Shown one piece after another: positions 60,331 to 64,000 of a stretch of DNA of 64,000 bases; positions within the stretch are counted from its first letter, which is position 1, and each line of letters starts with the position of its first letter. This DNA is from Dyella mobilis (GTDB taxonomy: Bacteria > Pseudomonadota > Gammaproteobacteria > Xanthomonadales > Rhodanobacteraceae). A program made the translations under genes and the position numbers. The stretch covers positions 186,001-250,000 of the forward strand of contig NZ_JADIKF010000037.1 of assembly GCF_016904945.1 (NCBI RefSeq). Direction: 5' to 3'. The notes below the pieces were generated by a model. The model was not told the DNA's origin. It did not search any database and saw nothing but the letters and a program-made list of their open reading frames with translations.

Positions 60331-60441
60331 GGGGAACGGGGAACGGGGAACGGGGAACGGGGAACGGGGAACGGGGAACGGGGAACGGGGAACGGGGAAC
60401 GGGGAACGGGGAACGGGGAACGGGGAACGGGGAACGGGGAA
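60331..60441. repeat. 7-bp tandem repeat GGGGAAC, 15 copies
   Basis: Fifteen perfect tandem GGGGAAC units (60331-60435) and one partial unit fill the intergenic gap between fadL and ycgL. Four reverse-oriented copies (GTTCCCC, the second with one T) occur at 60529-60556, so the two arms could pair over an 87-bp spacer. The array is likely to be length-variable by slippage. It creates spurious open frames (PFPVPRS repeats) on both strands. Confidence 0.95.
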
Positions 60442-60528
60442 GAGCATCGCACCTACGCACCCGTCATCAAGCTTTTTCAACACAAGCTCCCCGCGAAGCG
60501 AAAAGCCCCAGCCTCCTGCAACCTAAAC

Positions 60529-60556
60529 GTTCCCCGTTCCCTGTTCCCCGTTCCCC
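60529..60556. repeat. inverted copies of the 7-bp repeat
   Basis: Four GTTCCCC units, one with a final T in place of C, are the reverse complement of the 60331 array. They end 49 bp before the ycgL start. Confidence 0.85.
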
Positions 60557-60605
60557 GCTTTTCCCACTACCCTTCACGATCCACTCGTGATTTGCGGGCT
60601 TCGCC

Positions 60606-60920
60606 ATGCATTGCTTCGTCTACGCCAGCCAACGCAAAGCCGATACTTATCTGTGGCTATCGCAGAAAGACAACTTCCCGGCGATTCCCGAATCGCTGGC
60701 GGTGCTGCTAGGCGATCTGCGCTTCGTGCTCGAAGTGGAACTGCACGCCGGGCGACGTCTGCCGCATGAAGATGCCGAGACCGTGATGGAGCATTTGCGC
60801 ACTCAGGGCTGGCATCTGCAGCTTCCGCCGCAGCAGACGTTGGCCGCTGCACCGCCCCAAACCCCTCAGGACGTCGATGGTCACGACACCGGCGACATCC
60901 CCCGCTTCCGGCAAGAGTAG
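60606..60920 (+). CDS. ycgL: YcgL domain-containing protein
   Basis: The 104-residue protein starts MHCFVYASQRKADTYLWLSQ, with the YcgL-domain pattern (FPAIPESLAVLLGDLRFVLE, RRLPHEDAETVMEHLRTQGW, HLQLPP). It is a short cytoplasmic alpha/beta protein conserved in gammaproteobacteria, unknown in function. The C-terminal 25 residues are a Pro/Gln/Asp-rich tail. It stands alone between the repeat array and the ankyrin gene. Confidence 0.9.
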   Translation: MHCFVYASQRKADTYLWLSQKDNFPAIPESLAVLLGDLRFVLEVELHAGRRLPHEDAETVMEHLRTQGWHLQLPPQQTLAAAPPQTPQDVDGHDTGDIPRFRQE

Positions 60921-60988
60921 GTGCAGGATTGCATTCGTTAACGAGTGATTACCGTCTGACGCGCTCCTGATTCCTATACTCGCCCACC

Positions 60989-63900
60989 ATGCCACCTATC
61001 AAATCGCGCCGCCCATCCTCCGCCCTGACTTCGCTGATCTGGTTTTTGCCAGGCTTCGCCGTTGCAGGCATCGCCGCCGCCGTCGGCGCTCATCCGGCCA
61101 CGCTCATTCTTTTGCTGCTCGCCAATACGCTGACCATGGCGGCGGTGTGCCACGCGATCGGTTTCGACCCGGAGCCCGACTTCCTGCGTACCGTGCTGCG
61201 TCGCGGCGCCGCGCACCTGACCATGTCCACCTGCTACGTGGCGCTGGTGTTCCTGCTGATCGCCTGGCCGATGTTGCGGCTTACCCAGCAACCCACGCTG
61301 GGCGCCAGCCTGCTGCTGGCGGCAGCGCTGGTGGTGGCGCTGGCGGCGCTGTGGCGACTGTGGCCAGCGTTTGCGCTGGTCTTCGTCTGGGATGACGCCT
61401 ATCCCGCGCACGACAAGCACGAAGGCTCGTCCTTGTTCACCGCCTCGGCGCGCAGCATCGCGTTCGGACGGCACCTTTCGCGCGAAGAACATTTCTTCAG
61501 CCATTTCCTGCCCAGCTCGCTGGCGTTGCTGATCCTGTCGTTCGCGGCCATCGCCTTGAGCGGCCTGTATGTCGTGCTGCCGACCGAAATGCGCACGGCG
61601 GCCATCGTGCTCTATGCCGTGGTGGTACTGCCGCTGGGCGCGCTGGTCATCGCCAACCGCACCCTGCGCGTGATGCTGTGCGAAAACCGTCGACCCAAGC
61701 GCAAGGATTCGGCACGCGGCGAACGCATCGACCCTGCCGTTGCCGCACAACCTGCCGCGCCGCGGCTGAGCGAGCAGGAACTCACCGCCGGCACGCCGGA
61801 ACAGGCACAGGCGCTGCTCGCCGCCACCCGCAACGGCGATATCCCGCGCGCCCTGACCCTGGTCGAAGCCGGCGCCGACCCCAATACCGCGCCCGCATCG
61901 GGCGATCGCGATCAACGGCCGGTGCTGATGTTGGCCGCGTTGCTGCCCGATCCGCATCTGCTGCGTGCATTGATCGCCAAAGGCGCCGACGTGAACCGCG
62001 CCAGCGGTGGACTGACGCCGCTGCTGGCCGCCACGCGCGACAGCTGGCACGGACGTGCGGACGCGGTGATGACCCTGCTCACCAACGGCGCAAGCCCGTT
62101 GGCCGCCGATGCCGAAGGCAACACCCCGTTGCACGGTGCGGTGCTTAGTGGAGAACCCACGGTCGCAGCGATGCTGCTGGATGCCGGCGCATCCGTCGAC
62201 GCCATCAACAAGGCCGGCGCCAGTCCGCTGTCGGTCGCCTGCCGCGCAGCCAACTGGGCGTTGGTGCAGTTCCTGATCGAGCGCGGCGCCAAGGCATCGC
62301 CGGCCCACGGCGAGCCGGCGCTCGTCGCCGCTGCAGGCATTCCCGACGACGACGTCACCGGCATCAAGATGTTGCTCAAGCACCGCGCACCGGTGAATGG
62401 GCTGGACGCCAGGCAGCGCAGCGCGCTGATGACCGCCGCCGCCGAGGGGCACGAACAGATTGCCCGCGCGCTGCGCATTGCCGGCGCCGACGTGAACTTG
62501 GCGGACCATCATGGCACCACCGCGCTGATGGACGCCTCGCGTGCCGGCGCCGTCCCCGTGGTGCAGATGCTGGCGGATGCACAAGCCGATGCCCTCGCCC
62601 GCGACAAGCATGGGCGCGATGCATTGACCCTCGCCTGCCAATCCCCGCGCGCGCAAGTCGAAACCGTGCGCGCCTTGCTTGCGCTAGGCGCAGAGCCCAA
62701 GACACCCGGCGGCGATGGCCGCAGCGCGCTCGATCACGCCGCTGCCAGCGGGCGCTGGGACCTGGTTGCGCTGCTCGACCCCGAAACGCCGCTGCCCGCC
62801 AGCCTCGATCTGGATGCCATTTCCGAAGGAGCCGACACCCCGGCCCATCTGCTCGACGCGCTGCGCTTTGGCCACTGGGCGATCGTGTCCAGCTTCGGCA
62901 GCCGCGTGCGCGATTGGTCGCAAGCACAGTTGGCCCAGCTGTACCTGGAGCTCACCGATGCGGATCTCGGTTCCGCACGACGCTGGCTGCTCGACCACGG
63001 CCTGCAAGCCGAAGCGCGGCTGCAACCGCAATTGCTCGACGATACCGACGTCTTGCCGCCGCTCGGCCGGCGCCTGTTCGACGCCCTGCTGCCAATGCTG
63101 CCCGACAGCGCCAACGCCATCGCCGACCTGCTCGATGCCGGCGCCACGCCAGCGGGTTCCGGTCTGCTCGCGCAGGCGCTCAGTCGCCCGCAGCACGACG
63201 CGGCCGGCTGTGCGTCGCTGTGCTTGAGCATGCTTGAACGTGGCGCGGATCCGTTCGGCGTGGACGAACGCGACCGCACGCCGCTGCACCTGGCCGCCAT
63301 CAACGGGCAAGCGGCCTTGCTGCAAGCACTGCTCACGCGCGGGTGCAACCCGAACACACGCGACAGCTACGGACGCACACCCTTGTTCGCCGCGCTCGAG
63401 CACGGCGCCGACGCATTGCCGATGGTGCGCGCCCTGGTCACGCACGGCGCCGATGCCGAAGCGGTGGACGTGAATGGCGAAACGCCGTTGGGCCTGGCGC
63501 TGGAACATTCGCAACTGGAACGCTGGCTGGACTGGAACGACTGGCAGCGCCCGCGCCGTCCGCTGCGCGCCGACGATTTGATTCACGCCGCCAAACTCGG
63601 CGCCGATGCCGCCGTGCATCGCCTGCTGGAACTGGGCTTCCCGGTCGATGCACGCGACGCACAAGGCGCCACCGCCTTGCTGCATGCCTGCGGCGCGGGT
63701 CACCGCGACGTTGCCATCACGTTGATCGAAGCCGGTGCCGACCTCGGCGCCAGCGCCCTCAACGGCATGACCCCGCTGGCTGCCGCGGTGGCTGCGCGGC
63801 GCGAGGCGCTGGTCGACCTGCTGCTGGATCGCGGCGCCGCCGTGGACCAGCGCCTGCCGGGCGATGCCACTGCCTTGATGATTTCCGCCGTACAGGGCTA

Positions 63901-64000
63901 TCCGGAAATCGCCGAGCGCTTGCTGGAAGCCGGTGCCGATGCCAATGCCGTGGATGCGAAAGGCCACAGTGCTCTGCATGCCGCATCGCAGTTCGGTTTC
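60989..64000 (+). CDS. very large membrane-anchored ankyrin-repeat protein (3' end outside window)
   Basis: The frame from ATG 60989 is open for all 1004 codons to the window edge. The start MPPIKSRRPSSALTSLIWFL leads into about four membrane helices (residues 12-230), then from about residue 265 a long series of ankyrin repeats (LLAATRNGDIPRALTLVEAG, GNTPLHGAVLSGEPTVAAML, DRTPLHLAAINGQAALLQAL). Ankyrin repeats bind proteins; the anchor places them at the inner membrane, cytoplasmic side likely. A TATACT at 60975-60980 would start transcription almost at the ATG, so the mRNA may be leaderless. Confidence 0.88.
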   Translation, partial: MPPIKSRRPSSALTSLIWFLPGFAVAGIAAAVGAHPATLILLLLANTLTMAAVCHAIGFDPEPDFLRTVLRRGAAHLTMSTCYVALVFLLIAWPMLRLTQQPTLGASLLLAAALVVALAALWRLWPAFALVFVWDDAYPAHDKHEGSSLFTASARSIAFGRHLSREEHFFSHFLPSSLALLILSFAAIALSGLYVVLPTEMRTAAIVLYAVVVLPLGALVIANRTLRVMLCENRRPKRKDSARGERIDPAVAAQPAAPRLSEQELTAGTPEQAQALLAATRNGDIPRALTLVEAGADPNTAPASGDRDQRPVLMLAALLPDPHLLRALIAKGADVNRASGGLTPLLAATRDSWHGRADAVMTLLTNGASPLAADAEGNTPLHGAVLSGEPTVAAMLLDAGASVDAINKAGASPLSVACRAANWALVQFLIERGAKASPAHGEPALVAAAGIPDDDVTGIKMLLKHRAPVNGLDARQRSALMTAAAEGHEQIARALRIAGADVNLADHHGTTALMDASRAGAVPVVQMLADAQADALARDKHGRDALTLACQSPRAQVETVRALLALGAEPKTPGGDGRSALDHAAASGRWDLVALLDPETPLPASLDLDAISEGADTPAHLLDALRFGHWAIVSSFGSRVRDWSQAQLAQLYLELTDADLGSARRWLLDHGLQAEARLQPQLLDDTDVLPPLGRRLFDALLPMLPDSANAIADLLDAGATPAGSGLLAQALSRPQHDAAGCASLCLSMLERGADPFGVDERDRTPLHLAAINGQAALLQALLTRGCNPNTRDSYGRTPLFAALEHGADALPMVRALVTHGADAEAVDVNGETPLGLALEHSQLERWLDWNDWQRPRRPLRADDLIHAAKLGADAAVHRLLELGFPVDARDAQGATALLHACGAGHRDVAITLIEAGADLGASALNGMTPLAAAVAARREALVDLLLDRGAAVDQRLPGDATALMISAVQGYPEIAERLLEAGADANAVDAKGHSALHAASQFGF

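Noticed and set aside
60199..60526. Open frames encoding PFPVPRS-type or GTGNGERG-type repeats on both strands, one ending in YEFLPWWPRYDPSRRPYTG
   Set aside because: They are by-products of the 7-bp repeat array, which stays open in several frames. No ribosome site precedes the non-repeat part (about 42 codons), and no support beyond an unusual aromatic-rich end was seen.
60331..60556. CRISPR array
   Set aside because: The repeats are 7 bp and directly tandem, without spacers, and no cas gene is near.
60974..62656. 560-codon minus-strand frame and other long minus frames to 63986
   Set aside because: They are shadows of the ankyrin-protein frame; the translations are Arg/Gly/His-rich low-complexity antisense sequence with no family features.
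1..64000. tRNA, rRNA, insertion sequences, integrase or prophage genes
   Set aside because: None was recognised by reading. No transposase-like frame or tRNA cloverleaf stood out, but short RNA genes could be missed without a covariance search.

Overview
The window is about 64 kb of high-GC chromosome with tightly packed genes and strong G/C preference at third codon positions. Gene families and order (tsaD / rpsU-yqeY-dnaG, a ctaC-ctaD-ctaE cluster with DUF2244 and DUF2909 neighbours, an XAC0095-type small protein, ycgL) point to a gammaproteobacterium of the Xanthomonadales, probably Rhodanobacteraceae (Dyella/Rhodanobacter-like). That placement is inferred from gene content; no rRNA or tRNA gene was recognised.

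Layout. 1-7.5 kb: folate genes folB-folK, tsaD, and a macromolecular-synthesis region (rpsU, yqeY, dnaG) interrupted by a DUF1328 membrane peptide and a convergent S41 protease. 7.5-9.9 kb: DedA, a DUF4239-like protein, a structured non-coding stretch with a candidate 33-residue ORF, and an XAC0095-like protein. 9.9-15.6 kb: a complete CzcA/CusA-type tripartite efflux operon. 15.8-20.8 kb: a Na/Pi cotransporter-like protein and an MgtA Mg2+ ATPase preceded by a long leader with two candidate small ORFs and a hairpin. 20.9-24.2 kb: a secreted hydrolase, then remnants of a metzincin protease and of a type I secretion ABC transporter. 24.2-33 kb: the aa3 cytochrome c oxidase and heme A region (DUF2244, ctaC, ctaD, a small protein, ctaE, DUF2909, SURF1, ctaA, ctaB), with no cox11 or sco gene seen. 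33.6-38.9 kb: putA, a TlpA-like thioredoxin and an AraC regulator.

39-44 kb holds an HscC-type Hsp70 with two paralogous J-like membrane proteins (one carrying Sel1 repeats) and a small membrane protein, all on the minus strand: a specialised chaperone locus. 44-48.3 kb: ArsR/SDR pair with a palindromic operator, then a beta-helix lipoprotein with a diheme cytochrome. 48.3-58.7 kb: a TetR-controlled seven-gene operon (FGGY kinase, class II aldolase, class III aminotransferase, a second aldolase-like protein lacking metal ligands, MFS transporter, TonB receptor, coniferyl-type aldehyde dehydrogenase), which reads as an uptake and catabolic pathway whose substrate I cannot name. 58.7-64 kb: a FadL porin, a 7-bp tandem repeat array, ycgL, and the start of a very large membrane-anchored ankyrin protein that runs off the window.

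The best candidates for something undescribed are the 49-58.6 kb operon with its apparently non-catalytic aldolase paralogue, the mgtA leader, and the HscC/J-like/Sel1 locus.
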